Positions 51,588 to 59,538 of a stretch of 64,000 nucleotides of DNA are shown piece by piece. This DNA comes from Streptomyces sp. NBC_00091 (GTDB taxonomy: Bacteria > Actinomycetota > Actinomycetes > Streptomycetales > Streptomycetaceae): positions 3,162,001 through 3,226,000 of the forward strand of contig NZ_JAPEMA010000001.1 of assembly GCF_026343185.1 (NCBI RefSeq), in the 5' to 3' direction. How positions within the stretch are numbered: position 1 is the stretch's first letter; every line of letters starts with the position of its first letter. The position numbers and the translations under genes were made by a program. The notes beneath the pieces are model-generated. The model had not been told where the DNA came from and did not search any database. It saw nothing but the letters and a program-made list of their open reading frames with translations.

Positions 51588-51658
51588 TTACGAAAAGAGA
51601 GTACCTCTCCATAGGTTAGTGGTCATCGGGAACGACCGAACGAAACCGGGGAGAGAAC

Positions 51659-52582
51659 ATGAGCGAGCAGCAGACCCAGACCATGCGGGCAGCGGTGGTC
51701 AGCGCCTTCGGCGGTCCGGAGCGGGTGGAGCTGGCCGAGGTGGCGGTGCCGCAGCCGGCGGCCGGGCAGGTCCGGATCCGCGTCCGGGCCGCCGGGGTGA
51801 ACCCGGTGGACGGCGCGGTCCGCGCCGGCGTCTTCGGCGGGGCCGGGCAGCGGCTCGGGCTCGGCTGGGACGTGGCGGGCGAGATCGACGCGGTCGGCCC
51901 CGGGGTGGAGGGCTGGACGGCGGGCCGCAGGGTGGTCGGCCTGCACTACGGCCCGGTGAAGCCGCTCGGGACGCACGCGGAGTACGCGGTCCTCGACGCC
52001 TCGGCGGTGGCCGCGGCACCCGAGACGGTGGACGACGCCGCCGCGGCGGCGCTTCCGCTGAGCGGGCTGACGGCCGCCCGCGCGGTGGACCTGCTGGGGC
52101 TCGCCCCGGGCGACTCGGTACTGATCACCGGCGCGGCCGGGGTGGTCGGCGGCCTCGCCGTCCAGCTGGCCGCCCGGGCGGGGCTGGTGGTGACGGCCCT
52201 GGCCGGTGCGGGGGACGAGGAGTTCGTACGCTCCCTGGGCGCCGCCGGGTTCGTGGCACGGGGCTCGGCTCCCGCCGGGCCGGTCGACGGGGTCCTGGAC
52301 GCGGCGGTGCTGGGCGGCGCCGCGCTGGGCTTCGTCCGCGACGGCGGTGCGTACGTCGGGCTCAGGCCGGGCGCGGCCCCGGCCGCGGAGCGGGGGATCC
52401 GGGTGGAGGAGCAGGAGGTCGCCCCGGACGGCGCGCTGCTGGGCCGGCTGTCGGCGCTGGTCGACGCGGGGGCGCTGACGCTGCGGGTCGCGGACGCCTT
52501 TGAGCTCGGGGAGGCGGTGAAGGCGCATGCGGCCCTTGCCACTCCGGGGACCCGGGGGCGCGTGGTCCTCACGGTGCGGTGA
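51659..52582 (+). CDS. NADPH:quinone oxidoreductase-type zinc-independent alcohol dehydrogenase
   Basis: 307 residues. Medium-chain dehydrogenase fold: GroES-like N-terminus (GQVRIRVRAAGVNPVDGAVR) and Rossmann motif VLITGAAGVVGGLAVQLAA. No zinc ligands are visible, as in QOR enzymes that reduce quinones or enals. Divergent from the HxlR gene with a shared operator; likely induced by reactive electrophiles. Confidence 0.93.
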   Translation: MSEQQTQTMRAAVVSAFGGPERVELAEVAVPQPAAGQVRIRVRAAGVNPVDGAVRAGVFGGAGQRLGLGWDVAGEIDAVGPGVEGWTAGRRVVGLHYGPVKPLGTHAEYAVLDASAVAAAPETVDDAAAAALPLSGLTAARAVDLLGLAPGDSVLITGAAGVVGGLAVQLAARAGLVVTALAGAGDEEFVRSLGAAGFVARGSAPAGPVDGVLDAAVLGGAALGFVRDGGAYVGLRPGAAPAAERGIRVEEQEVAPDGALLGRLSALVDAGALTLRVADAFELGEAVKAHAALATPGTRGRVVLTVR

Positions 52583-52737
52583 GTGCCCGTCTCCGCCTGT
52601 CGGTGGCCGGGCGGGGCCGCGGGCCCCGGCTGGGGCCGGTTGCCCGTCTGCGGGTGGTGGGCCGCTGCGCGGGGCTGTCCCCTACCGCCCTTCGCCCGTT
52701 CCTCCCCCAGCTACCGCTGGGAGGTGCCCCCAGGGCG

Positions 52738-52772
52738 CTGCCCGGACCCGCGCCTCAATCGCCGGCGAGGCT
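52738..52772 (+). repeat. Streptomyces intergenic repeat, partial copy 3
   Basis: CTGCCCGGACCCGCGCCTCA and the following ATCGCCGGCGAGGCTGG match the second half of the blocks at 10213 and 16281 with a few changes. Its end forms one arm of the terminator at 52750-52804. Confidence 0.7.
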
Positions 52773-52804
52773 GGAAGATCCAGCCCCGCCGGCGATTGAG
52801 GCGC
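52750..52804. terminator. Bidirectional terminator between QOR and TetR genes
   Basis: Eighteen-base perfect arms (52750-52767 and 52787-52804) with an inner GGCTGG/CCAGCC stem. Positioned between convergent genes; one arm comes from the dispersed repeat. Confidence 0.87.
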
Positions 52805-52834
52805 GCAGGCCGGGGCGGGGCCGGGTGGTGGGGG

Positions 52835-53395
52835 TTAGCGGAGGAGCCATTGGCGGGTCAGGGTCAGCATTTCGGCGTGGCTGCGTCCGCCGTGGTCGAC
52901 GGCGATGAACTGGGTGCCGATCCGCAGCGAGAAGACCATCAGGCAGCGGACCTCGACGTCGTCCGGGTCGGGGCAGAACGAGCCGAACAGCGAGCGCAGG
53001 TAGTCCATCCGCCGGTTGTCGACGCGGCGCAGCCGCGCCGCGACGGCCTCGTCGCGGCGGGCCCAGTCGCGGACCGCCAGGTCCACGGTGGTGCCGCGGA
53101 CCGGGCCGTCGACGGACTCCTCGACGATGGTGAACAGCCGGTGCAACTTCGTCCGGGCGTCGCCCCCCGCGCTCTCGATCTGCTCGATCACCCCGTCCGC
53201 GACCTCGTGCTCCCAGGTGTCGAGCATCTCCTCCAGCAGCGCGTCCCGGTTGCGGAAGTACCCGTAGAAGCCGCCCTTGCTGACGCCGAGCGCCTGCGCC
53301 AGCGCTTCGATGCGGACGGCGTCCGGGCCGCCGGCCGCGAGGGCGCGCAGGCCTTCTTCGATCCACTTGCCGCGGGGCGTGCGGGCGGTGGCCAT
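52835..53395 (-). CDS. TetR/AcrR family regulator
   Basis: 186 residues from ATG 53395, after GGGAGA. HTH: DAVRIEALAQALGVSKGGFY then GYFRNRDALLEEMLDTW. The C-terminal region has WARRDEAVAARLRRVDNRRM. Divergent from the DUF2867 gene with two palindromes between the starts, so it likely represses both genes. Confidence 0.92.
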   Translation of the reverse strand: MATARTPRGKWIEEGLRALAAGGPDAVRIEALAQALGVSKGGFYGYFRNRDALLEEMLDTWEHEVADGVIEQIESAGGDARTKLHRLFTIVEESVDGPVRGTTVDLAVRDWARRDEAVAARLRRVDNRRMDYLRSLFGSFCPDPDDVEVRCLMVFSLRIGTQFIAVDHGGRSHAEMLTLTRQWLLR

Positions 53396-53424
53396 GGTGT
53401 GTCTCCCGTCACGTGCCGATGATC

Positions 53425-53440
53425 TATACGGGTCCGTATA
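53425..53440. promoter_or_regulatory. TetR operator 1
   Basis: TATACGGGTCCGTATA, perfect 7-base arms around GT. It lies 30 bases from the TetR start. Such sites are typical TetR-family operators; see the second copy at 53459. Confidence 0.75.
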
Positions 53441-53458
53441 AACAGGTCTAGCCTCTTG

Positions 53459-53474
53459 TATACGGCATCGTATA
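53459..53474. promoter_or_regulatory. TetR operator 2
   Basis: TATACGGCATCGTATA, perfect 6-base arms around GCAT, centred 34 bases (about three helical turns) from operator 1 and 17 bases before the DUF2867 ATG. Confidence 0.75.
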
Positions 53475-53490
53475 GATGAGGGGCACGCCC

Positions 53491-54099
53491 ATGAAACTCC
53501 CCAGAACCGCTCACACCTCCCGCCCCTGGCGGATCCACGAGATCGCCGGTGACTTCCAGGTCGAGGACGTGTGGGCGCTGCCGACCCCCGGCGGCCCGGA
53601 CGACCTCGCATGGCTGGTGGCCCAGTTCGCGGAACGCGACCGCGACACCTCCGGGTCCGGCATCTCCTCCCCGCTGTACCGGATCCTCTTCGCCATCCGC
53701 TGGAAGCTCGGCGCGCTGCTCGGCTGGGACAAGCCCGGCGACGGCGTCGGCACCCGGGTGCGGTCGCTGCGCGAGCGGCTGCCGGCGGACCTGCGCGAGG
53801 GGCTCCGGGGCCCCGACCTGGACGACCTCCCCTTCACCTCGGTCTACCTGACGCACGACGAGTGGGTGGCCGAGATGGGCAACAAGACCGTGCACGGGGT
53901 GATGCACATCGGCTGGGTCCCCGACGGCCTCGGCGGCTACCGTGGCCAGATGACCGTCCTGGTGAAGCCCAACGGCCTCCTCGGCCTCGCCTACATGGCG
54001 GCCATCAAGCCCTTCCGGTACGTGGGCGTGTACCCGGCGCTGATCAAGGCGATCGGCCGCCAGTGGGAGCAGAACGCCGCCGCGCGCAACGCGGCCTGA
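53491..54099 (+). CDS. DUF2867 domain protein
   Basis: 202 residues from ATG 53491. DUF2867 motifs: FQVEDVWALPTP, PLYRILFAIRWKLGALLGWD, VHGVMHIGWVP and MAAIKPFRYVGVYPALIKAI. Function unknown; some members follow an NAD-binding domain, which is absent here. Controlled, by arrangement, by the divergent TetR regulator. Confidence 0.87.
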   Translation: MKLPRTAHTSRPWRIHEIAGDFQVEDVWALPTPGGPDDLAWLVAQFAERDRDTSGSGISSPLYRILFAIRWKLGALLGWDKPGDGVGTRVRSLRERLPADLREGLRGPDLDDLPFTSVYLTHDEWVAEMGNKTVHGVMHIGWVPDGLGGYRGQMTVLVKPNGLLGLAYMAAIKPFRYVGVYPALIKAIGRQWEQNAAARNAA

Positions 54100-54116
54100 A
54101 GGCCCCGGCCGCCCCG

Positions 54117-54287
54117 CTAGCGAAGGTCGCGGCGATGCGATCGCCGGGACCGTCGTGCGGCGATGAAGGCCACGTCGGCCACTACGAGCACGATGGCGAT
54201 GATCAGGAGATAGATCATGCCTTCCGCCACCGCGCCGATCAGTCCCAGGACGACGGCCACGAGAAGCAGGAACAGGAAGATCGCCAT
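54117..54287 (-). CDS. 56-residue hydrophobic membrane protein
   Basis: Starts at ATG 54287 after GGAGGAGG. Two close membrane helices (MAIFLFLLLVAVVLGLIGAV and MIYLLIIAIVVLVADVAF-like) are followed by a basic tail (RRSRRSHRRDLR). Small hydrophobic proteins of this kind occur next to PRC-barrel and stress genes in Streptomyces. It follows the PRC-barrel gene by 37 bases in the same direction, so an operon is likely. Too short for ordinary ORF filters. Confidence 0.82.
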   Translation of the reverse strand: MAIFLFLLLVAVVLGLIGAVAEGMIYLLIIAIVLVVADVAFIAARRSRRSHRRDLR

Positions 54288-54324
54288 ACGGCGGGCACCT
54301 CCTCCGGCACGGGGCTCAAGGCGA

Positions 54325-54681
54325 TCAGCGGCGCGCGAGTTGTCGTTCGCCGCTCGCGCCCGGCTGGTACGTCATCCCGTAGTACTTGAAGATCGCTTCC
54401 TCCTGCTCGGAGGGAAGGATGTCGTCGGTGCCGATGGCCGGGGCCTTCCGCACTGCTGCCTTGGTGTGCGCGACCTTGATGTAGTCCGGCCCCAGGGTCG
54501 CCTCGTCGAGGGGAACGAAGACCAGGCGCCGACGGGTGGGCAAGCCGATGAGGACGGTGGCCATGGCCGGCTCGTCGGTAGTGGTGTTCACGTAGATCGC
54601 TTCCAGCGCGCCGATCCGGTGGCCCTTCATGTCGACCACGTCGCGTTCGCGCCACTCGCGGATATCGGCTGAATGGATCAT
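54325..54681 (-). CDS. PRC-barrel domain protein
   Basis: 118 residues from ATG 54681, after GGGAGCGACGC. REWRERDVVDMKGHRIGALE and AIYVNTTTDEPAMATVLIGL match the PRC-barrel fold, and the C-terminus continues with DDILPSEQEEAIFKYYGMTY. PRC-barrel proteins bind RNA or partner proteins in various processes; the role is unknown. A hairpin at 54717-54746 lies in the upstream leader. Confidence 0.87.
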   Translation of the reverse strand: MIHSADIREWRERDVVDMKGHRIGALEAIYVNTTTDEPAMATVLIGLPTRRRLVFVPLDEATLGPDYIKVAHTKAAVRKAPAIGTDDILPSEQEEAIFKYYGMTYQPGASGERQLARR

Positions 54682-55178
54682 GCGTCGCTCCCTGCGGCGG
54701 GACCACGCTGACACAACGGCCCCGGCACATTCACACGCCGGGGCCGCCCTTCCAGGCCGTCGCACGTGAGAGTGCAATGACCCATTTGTCATGCTACGCC
54801 TGTGGACCACGGTTCCGCCGTTGGAGAAGCAGGCCGGATCGCCCCGGCGCGCGATGACCCTGCGGGACATGTCGGGTGCCCTCGTAACGCTGCCCGGGGG
54901 TGAGCGGTAGTCGGCTGTCGGCTTTCTGGAACGCGTAGAGCGTCAGGCCTCTCTCTGTCGCTGGCATATTGCGCAGAAATCTTCATCGAAATGTTCCTGA
55001 TTCCTGTTTTTTGCAACCGGAAAATATGGTCAGCCTGGTGAGATGTAATACGAAGTTCAGGTCGCTCTGCGCCCGGCGCGAATTACTGTGCACGACACGG
55101 GGCCGAGGCGGATCCAGGTGCCCTGGTCGTGGCAATCTGCTTGCCAGCGCAAGGTTTTTGAGCGGAGGTACACGGCCC
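54682..55178. other. 497-base intergenic region between PRC-barrel and XRE genes
   Basis: Holds a GC-rich hairpin (CGGCCCCGGC/GCCGGGGCCG, 54717-54746) in the PRC-barrel leader, the 17-base element at 54964-54980 shared with 58153-58169, and an AT-rich stretch (54960-55060) likely to be the XRE promoter. No small ORF with a convincing ribosome-binding site was seen. Confidence 0.55.
54964..54980 (+). repeat. 17-base direct repeat, left copy
   Basis: GCATATTGCGCAGAAAT, 16 of 17 bases identical to 58153-58169 in the same orientation. The copies bracket the XRE gene and the ice-binding/collagen gene, with an integrase remnant just outside the right copy. Attachment-site scar or shared operator are both possible. 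Confidence 0.55.
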
Positions 55179-56081
55179 ATGGGTGTCAATGTCAATCCCA
55201 CCGTCAGCAGGCGCCGGCTGGGATCGGAGCTCCGTCGGCTCCGGGAGATGAGGGGCATGACGACGCCGCAGGTGGCGGAGAGCCTGCTGATCTCCCAGCC
55301 CAAGATCAGTCTCATGGAGAACGGCCGCCGCCTCATCAAGCCGCGCGACGTGCGCGATCTCTGCGGGCTGTACGGAGTCCAGGACCGGCGGCTTGTTGAC
55401 CAGCTGATGCAGCTGGCCAGGGAATCGGGGCAGCAGGGCTGGTGGAATGCCTACGGTGATATCCCGTACGGGGCCTACATCGGCCTGGAGGCCGAGGCCG
55501 CGGCGATCCGATGCTACGAGCCCCTGATGATCCCCGGCCTGCTGCAGACCCCTGCCTACGCTCGGGCGGTCATCGCAGGAACGATCCCTCAGGCCGCCGC
55601 CGAACAGGCCGCCACACGTCTCCGGGTACGGCTGCGGCGCCAGCGCCGGCTGGGCGCCCCGGACAACCCGCTGCGCTTATGGGCCGTACTGGACGAATCG
55701 GCACTGCGGCGCCTCGTAGGCAGCCGCGAGGTCATGCGCGAGCAGCTGGAGCATCTGACCCACCTCGGAGCCCAGCCGCACATCACCGTGCAGGTCCTCC
55801 CCCACGACGTGGGGGCGCACCCTGGTGTCTCGGGACAGTTCGCGCTGCTCGAGTTCGCCGACGCCGCCGACGTGAGCGTGGTGTATTTGGAAAGGTTCAC
55901 CAGCGATCTCTATCTGGAGAAACGATCCGACATCAGGATCTACAGCGATATGTACGCTCACCTGCAGGCCCAGGCGCTGAGCCCGGACAGTACCCGTCAC
56001 TTCATCAACGAAGCCATCAAGGAGTACGTCGCCACGGAATTCCGGGGAGACGTCCGCGCGCCGTCCCCGCCGGACCCGTGA
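55179..56081 (+). CDS. XRE family regulator with Scr1-type domain (DUF5753), without DUF397 partner
   Basis: 300 residues from ATG 55179, after GCGGAGG. HTH: GMTTPQVAESLLISQPKISL followed by MENGRRLIK. DUF5753 features: CYEPLMIPGLLQTPAYARAV, GQFALLEFADAADVSVVYLE and SDMYAHLQAQAL. Unlike the regulator at 25733, no DUF397 gene adjoins it, so it is an orphan of the Scr1 type. Confidence 0.92.
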   Translation: MGVNVNPTVSRRRLGSELRRLREMRGMTTPQVAESLLISQPKISLMENGRRLIKPRDVRDLCGLYGVQDRRLVDQLMQLARESGQQGWWNAYGDIPYGAYIGLEAEAAAIRCYEPLMIPGLLQTPAYARAVIAGTIPQAAAEQAATRLRVRLRRQRRLGAPDNPLRLWAVLDESALRRLVGSREVMREQLEHLTHLGAQPHITVQVLPHDVGAHPGVSGQFALLEFADAADVSVVYLERFTSDLYLEKRSDIRIYSDMYAHLQAQALSPDSTRHFINEAIKEYVATEFRGDVRAPSPPDP

Positions 56082-56113
56082 GCGTCGTGCGGTAGGCATC
56101 CTGACACCGAGGA

Positions 56114-56146
56114 CCGAGCCCCTGGACGACGTGTCCAGGGGCTCGG
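56114..56146 (+). terminator. Terminator of the XRE gene
   Basis: CCGAGCCCCTGGAC / GTCCAGGGGCTCGG, a 14-bp perfect stem with a five-base loop, 32 bases after the stop codon. Confidence 0.88.
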
Positions 56147-56209
56147 CTTCGGGTCCTGTCGAGACCGATCGGTCAGAGGCGTGAGGCTGTCACGCCTGCC
56201 ATGTGCCGG

Positions 56210-57967
56210 CTAGTCCTGTCGAGTCGCCGTACCTCGGCGGGTTCTCTTCATCGCGAAGAGGGCCGAGCCTCCGACGAACACCAGCGCGGCTGCGGAGGCG
56301 GCCATGATGCCGGTCCCGCTGCTTGTGCTGGTAGCGGCGAGGTCGGGCGACGCCGGCTTCGGCTGCCGGCCGGTGGCGGCGCTCACGTGGGCGAAGTTGA
56401 CGTTCTTGGCCATCTGGCCGGGAAGCGCGTGGCCCAGAGCATCGTCGAGGCCGCCCGGCAGGAAGTCGGCCCACGGGGGCTTGCCCTGGTCGTGGTCGTC
56501 GTGACCGTGGCCGGGCTTGCCCTGGTCGTCTTCGTCGTGACCGTGACCCTGCTCGCCCTCGTCGTCGTGGTGACCGTGTTCGCCCTCGTCGCCCTCGTCG
56601 TCGTGGTGGCCGTGGCCGTGATCGCCCGAGTCACCCTTGTCGCCGCGAGGCCCCTTGGGCCCGGCAGGTCCGGTGGGTCCGGCAGGTCCGGCGGGTCCGG
56701 GGCTGCCGTCGGGGCCGGGGGCGCCGGGTGCGCCGGGGCTGCCGGTGGGTCCGGCGGGTCCGGGGCTGCCGTCGGGGCCGGGGGCGCCGGGTGCGCCGGG
56801 GCTGCCGGTGGGTCCGGCGGGTCCGGGGCTGCCGTCGGGGCCGGGGGCGCCGGGTGCGCCGGGGCTGCCGGTGGGTCCGGCGGGTCCGGGGCTGCCGTCG
56901 GGGCCGGGGGCGCCGGGTGCGCCGGGGCTGCCGGTGGGTCCGGCGGGTCCGGGGCTGCCGTCGGGGCCGGGGGCGCCGGGTGCGCCGGGGCTGCCGGTGG
57001 GTCCGGCGGGTCCGGGGCTGCCGTCGGGGCCGGGGGCGCCAGGTGCGCCAGGGCTACCGGTCGGGCCGGGCGAGCCGGTGGGGCCGGGTTCGCCCGTCGG
57101 GCCAGGCGATCCCGTCGGTCCGGGAGACCCGGTCGGTCCGGGAGACCCGGTCGGTCCGGGAGGTCCGGGAGGTCCGGAAGGTCCGGGCGGGCCGACGGCG
57201 CAGGTCGGCCTCGTAATGGTGTTGGTGTCCATCGTGACCGCGGCCACACGCGCCAGGGCGCGGCCTTCGATCACGGCGCCGGTGTTCAGCGTGATGGACT
57301 GCATGGCCAGGATGGTGCCCTTGAAGTCGGTGTCCGTGCCGAGGGTGGCGGAGCTGCCCACCTGCCAGAACACGTTGCAGGCACTTGCTCCGTTGATGAA
57401 GGCCACGGAACTCCCCGGAGCCGTGATCAGGGTTGTGGGGATCCGGAAGATGAAGACGGAGTTGGGGTCGTTTTGGCCGTCGAGGGTGACCGTCCCCCCG
57501 TTGAGTTGCAGGGACGGCGGGGACGCCGGGGCCGTGTAGACGCCGGGCGCCAGCGTCAGTCCGTCGAGCACGTCCGAAGCGAGAATGGTCCCGGGCCCCC
57601 GGCCTGCCGCGTCGTCGTAGGCGACGACGAGGTCGGACTTCGCCTGAGCGGCGGCGGCGTTGGGGGCTACGCGCGTCACTCCGTTGACGATGCCGGGCGG
57701 GAAGCCGGTCACCGATGTGCCCGGAGAGAGGCCCAGGTCGCCGTTGATGACGGTGCCGAGCGTGTTGGTGACCGTCGAACCGGCCAGGACCCCGTAACTG
57801 GCGGTGGTCCCCAGCAACACGGGGGCTTCTGCGGCGTGGGCGAGTGTCGGGACCAGGGTGGCCGCCGCCACGAGCGCTGCGGGGAGGAGGGCAAAGGCTC
57901 CCCGTTTGAGCAGATTGCGTTGAGGGCTTGTGTCGGGTGGAGCCGACCGAATGACATCCAATGCCAT
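56210..57967 (-). CDS. Ice-binding-like (DUF3494) surface protein with collagen repeats and C-terminal membrane anchor
   Basis: 585 residues from ATG 57967, after AAAGG. Order: signal peptide ([21 protein letters not shown]), DUF3494 ice-binding/adhesion beta-helix of about 200 residues ([54 protein letters not shown]), collagen Gly-X-Y domain of about 190 residues, a His/Asp/Glu/Gly-rich stretch likely to bind metals, then a hydrophobic helix ([20 protein letters not shown]) and basic tail for anchoring. Six 63-base repeats encode part of the collagen region. DUF3494 proteins bind ice or act in adhesion; this domain mix is unusual. Confidence 0.85.
   Translation of the reverse strand: MALDVIRSAPPDTSPQRNLLKRGAFALLPAALVAAATLVPTLAHAAEAPVLLGTTASYGVLAGSTVTNTLGTVINGDLGLSPGTSVTGFPPGIVNGVTRVAPNAAAAQAKSDLVVAYDDAAGRGPGTILASDVLDGLTLAPGVYTAPASPPSLQLNGGTVTLDGQNDPNSVFIFRIPTTLITAPGSSVAFINGASACNVFWQVGSSATLGTDTDFKGTILAMQSITLNTGAVIEGRALARVAAVTMDTNTITRPTCAVGPPGPSGPPGPPGPTGSPGPTGSPGPTGSPGPTGEPGPTGSPGPTGSPGAPGAPGPDGSPGPAGPTGSPGAPGAPGPDGSPGPAGPTGSPGAPGAPGPDGSPGPAGPTGSPGAPGAPGPDGSPGPAGPTGSPGAPGAPGPDGSPGPAGPTGSPGAPGAPGPDGSPGPAGPAGPTGPAGPKGPRGDKGDSGDHGHGHHDDEGDEGEHGHHDDEGEQGHGHDEDDQGKPGHGHDDHDQGKPPWADFLPGGLDDALGHALPGQMAKNVNFAHVSAATGRQPKPASPDLAATSTSSGTGIMAASAAALVFVGGSALFAMKRTRRGTATRQD
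56685..57062 (-). repeat. Six tandem 63-base repeats in the collagen-like gene
   Basis: Units start at 56685, 56748, 56811, 56874, 56937 and 57000. The first five appear identical at the nucleotide level, and the sixth differs at a few bases. Each encodes 21 residues of seven Gly-X-Y triplets (including [16 protein letters not shown]). Identity at third codon positions implies recent amplification; copy number may vary between strains or be misassembled. Confidence 0.92.
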
Positions 57968-57999
57968 AGCAGGACCTTTCTTGTTGCTTCGGGTCTCAG

Positions 58000-58015
58000 T
58001 CCTCCCGAAGGAGGA
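58000..58015 (-). promoter_or_regulatory. UUCG tetraloop hairpin in the leader of the ice-binding/collagen gene
   Basis: In the minus-strand transcript, UCCUCC and GGAGGA close a UUCG loop 33 bases before the start codon. The right arm contains a Shine-Dalgarno-like GGAGGA that is too far from the start to be the normal site. Stable structure; a regulatory role is inferred. Confidence 0.4.
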
Positions 58016-58152
58016 TTCCGAGCGCCCACGACGATGGCTGCTCAGGGCCACAGGCCCCCCTGCCAGCGCCGGCGCGAAGGCTCACCCTGAGCGGGAGCCG
58101 CAGAACGACTCCCTCCCAGAGATGTGATGCACCGTCATGCGGGAGTATTCAC

Positions 58153-58169
58153 GCATATTTCGCAGAAAT
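58153..58169 (+). repeat. 17-base direct repeat, right copy
   Basis: GCATATTTCGCAGAAAT, 16/17 identical to 54964-54980. This copy also forms a palindrome TATTTC-GCA-GAAATA, which the left copy lacks. Confidence 0.55.
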
Positions 58170-58309
58170 AGGCCATAAGTCAGAAAAAATGGTCTACATG
58201 GGTGACGCAACGTCAGGAACCCGTGCGCGTTGCACGGCCATGCGAATCTGCTGTGTCGTCAAAGTGGAGAGCATCGGTGCATCCGGGAGGCCCTTCTCGG
58301 CTGACGTGT

Positions 58310-58760
58310 ACGACCGCTGGTACAAGTCGCACCCCAAGGCCCGGGAGGCCGGCCGCGCCGAGCACAGGAGCCGTAGGAGAACTTCGAGATCAAGGCGGCG
58401 GCCGACGGCCGGGCCGCCGAGGTCGACGTCGAGCGGGTGCCGGCACGTACGCCGTCCCCAGTGCGACCAAGGAGACGCCCGCCCGCTAGGTCGTCCCGTG
58501 GACCCTGGAGCGGGTGCGCGCGGTGATCGCCGGCCTGCCGAAGCGCTTCCAGGGAGGCGGCAGGCCGGCCTTCGGCTGCGGGCTCCGCCAGGGCGAGGTC
58601 TTCGGCATCGGCGACACGGACATCGACACGCCCCGGAGGACGGGATGCACGCGCTGCGTCATGCGTACGCGTCCGTCCTCCTGGACGCGGGGGAGAGCAT
58701 CAGGGCGCTCTCGGAGTACCTCGGGCACTACGATCCCGGCTCCGCCCTGCGCAGCCCACG
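58310..58760 (+). pseudogene. Decayed tyrosine recombinase (integrase) fragment
   Basis: Pieces of an actinobacterial integrase occur in two frames. VYDRWYKSHPKAREAGRAEH (near 58306) and MHALRHAYASVLLDAGESIR then ALSEYLGHYDPG (58644-58740) are in one frame; LERVRAVIAGLPKRF with GCGLRQGEVFGIGDTDID (58505-58628) are in another. The last piece contains catalytic HxxR (ALRHAYAS) and the LGH motif. Stops and shifts between pieces, and large missing parts, show inactivation. No tRNA gene adjoins it. Confidence 0.8.
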
Positions 58761-58793
58761 CAGAAGGCCGCCCATCGTGGGCGAAACGCCGGG

Positions 58794-59405
58794 TCAGGGC
58801 CAGACGAGGCAGTACGCCTGGTGGCCGTTCTCGTGGAGGCGGTGGGAGAAGTCCTGCCACTCGTGGAGCAGCTGGTAGACGTTGAAGGCGTCGCGCGGGC
58901 CGCCCCGGTCGGGGACCGTCGACCAGATGAAGGCGGCCGCGCCCACCGATTCCTCGCCCACCCCGCGCAGCGGGTCGACCACCGTCATGGGCAGCTTGAC
59001 CACCGCGTAGTCGGGGTGCAGGACGACCAGCTCCAGCGGGGGCACCTTGTGCAGGGGTATGCCCTCGATGCCGGTCAGGACCATCGCGGCCACCGTCTCC
59101 GGCTTGATCTTGGTGAACAGGCCGCCCATGCCGAGCTCGTCGCCGCCCAGCTCCTCCGGCCGCATCGTCTGCGGCACCCGCGCGGCCGTGGCGCCGTCGG
59201 GGGCGCCGAAGTACTTGTACGTCACTCCCATGCCGCGACCCTTGGGCAGGCCGTCCGACTCCTCGGGCGTCTGCGTGGGTCCCGGTACGGGATCGGCGGC
59301 CTCGGCGGCCCGGCGGCGGTGCTTGCCGCGGCGGGCTCGGGCATCGCGGGCGCGCTGCGGATCCAGGCCGTCCGTACCCTCGCCCGGTCCACCACCGCGT
59401 TGCAT
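58794..59405 (-). CDS. Conserved hypothetical protein next to hemL
   Basis: 203 residues from ATG 59405 after GGTGGAG; longer starts in the same frame lack support. The first 55 residues are Arg/Gly-rich and probably disordered. The folded part starts MGVTYKYFGAPDGATAARVP and ends with LHEWQDFSHRLHENGHQAYC. I do not recognise the family. It is divergent from hemL with 133 bases between the starts. Confidence 0.75.
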   Translation of the reverse strand: MQRGGGPGEGTDGLDPQRARDARARRGKHRRRAAEAADPVPGPTQTPEESDGLPKGRGMGVTYKYFGAPDGATAARVPQTMRPEELGGDELGMGGLFTKIKPETVAAMVLTGIEGIPLHKVPPLELVVLHPDYAVVKLPMTVVDPLRGVGEESVGAAAFIWSTVPDRGGPRDAFNVYQLLHEWQDFSHRLHENGHQAYCLVWP

Positions 59406-59538
59406 ATCTCCACCCGACTGGTATTGCCTGCCCCGGCCCCGCGGCCCCCGCCACGCAGCCTGATCATCATGGCAGTGACCTCCCCCGCGACGGCGAGGTG
59501 AAACGCCCGTCCGCAAGTCTGTCGCGGCCTCTGAGACC

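Larger units (their letters stand above)
57968..58309. other. 342-base region upstream of the ice-binding/collagen gene
   Basis: Contains a UUCG-capped hairpin in the leader (minus strand TCCTCC-TTCG-GGAGGA, 58000-58015), the right 17-base repeat (58153-58169) that includes a TATTTC/GAAATA palindrome, and an AT-rich stretch at 58140-58200. No convincing ORF. Confidence 0.5.

Noticed and set aside
56685-57062. Regular tandem repeats considered as CRISPR
   Set aside because: The repeats are contiguous with no spacers and encode collagen triplets.
58100-58310. tRNA gene as attachment site next to the integrase remnant
   Set aside because: No cloverleaf or TTCGA-type T-loop found on either strand.
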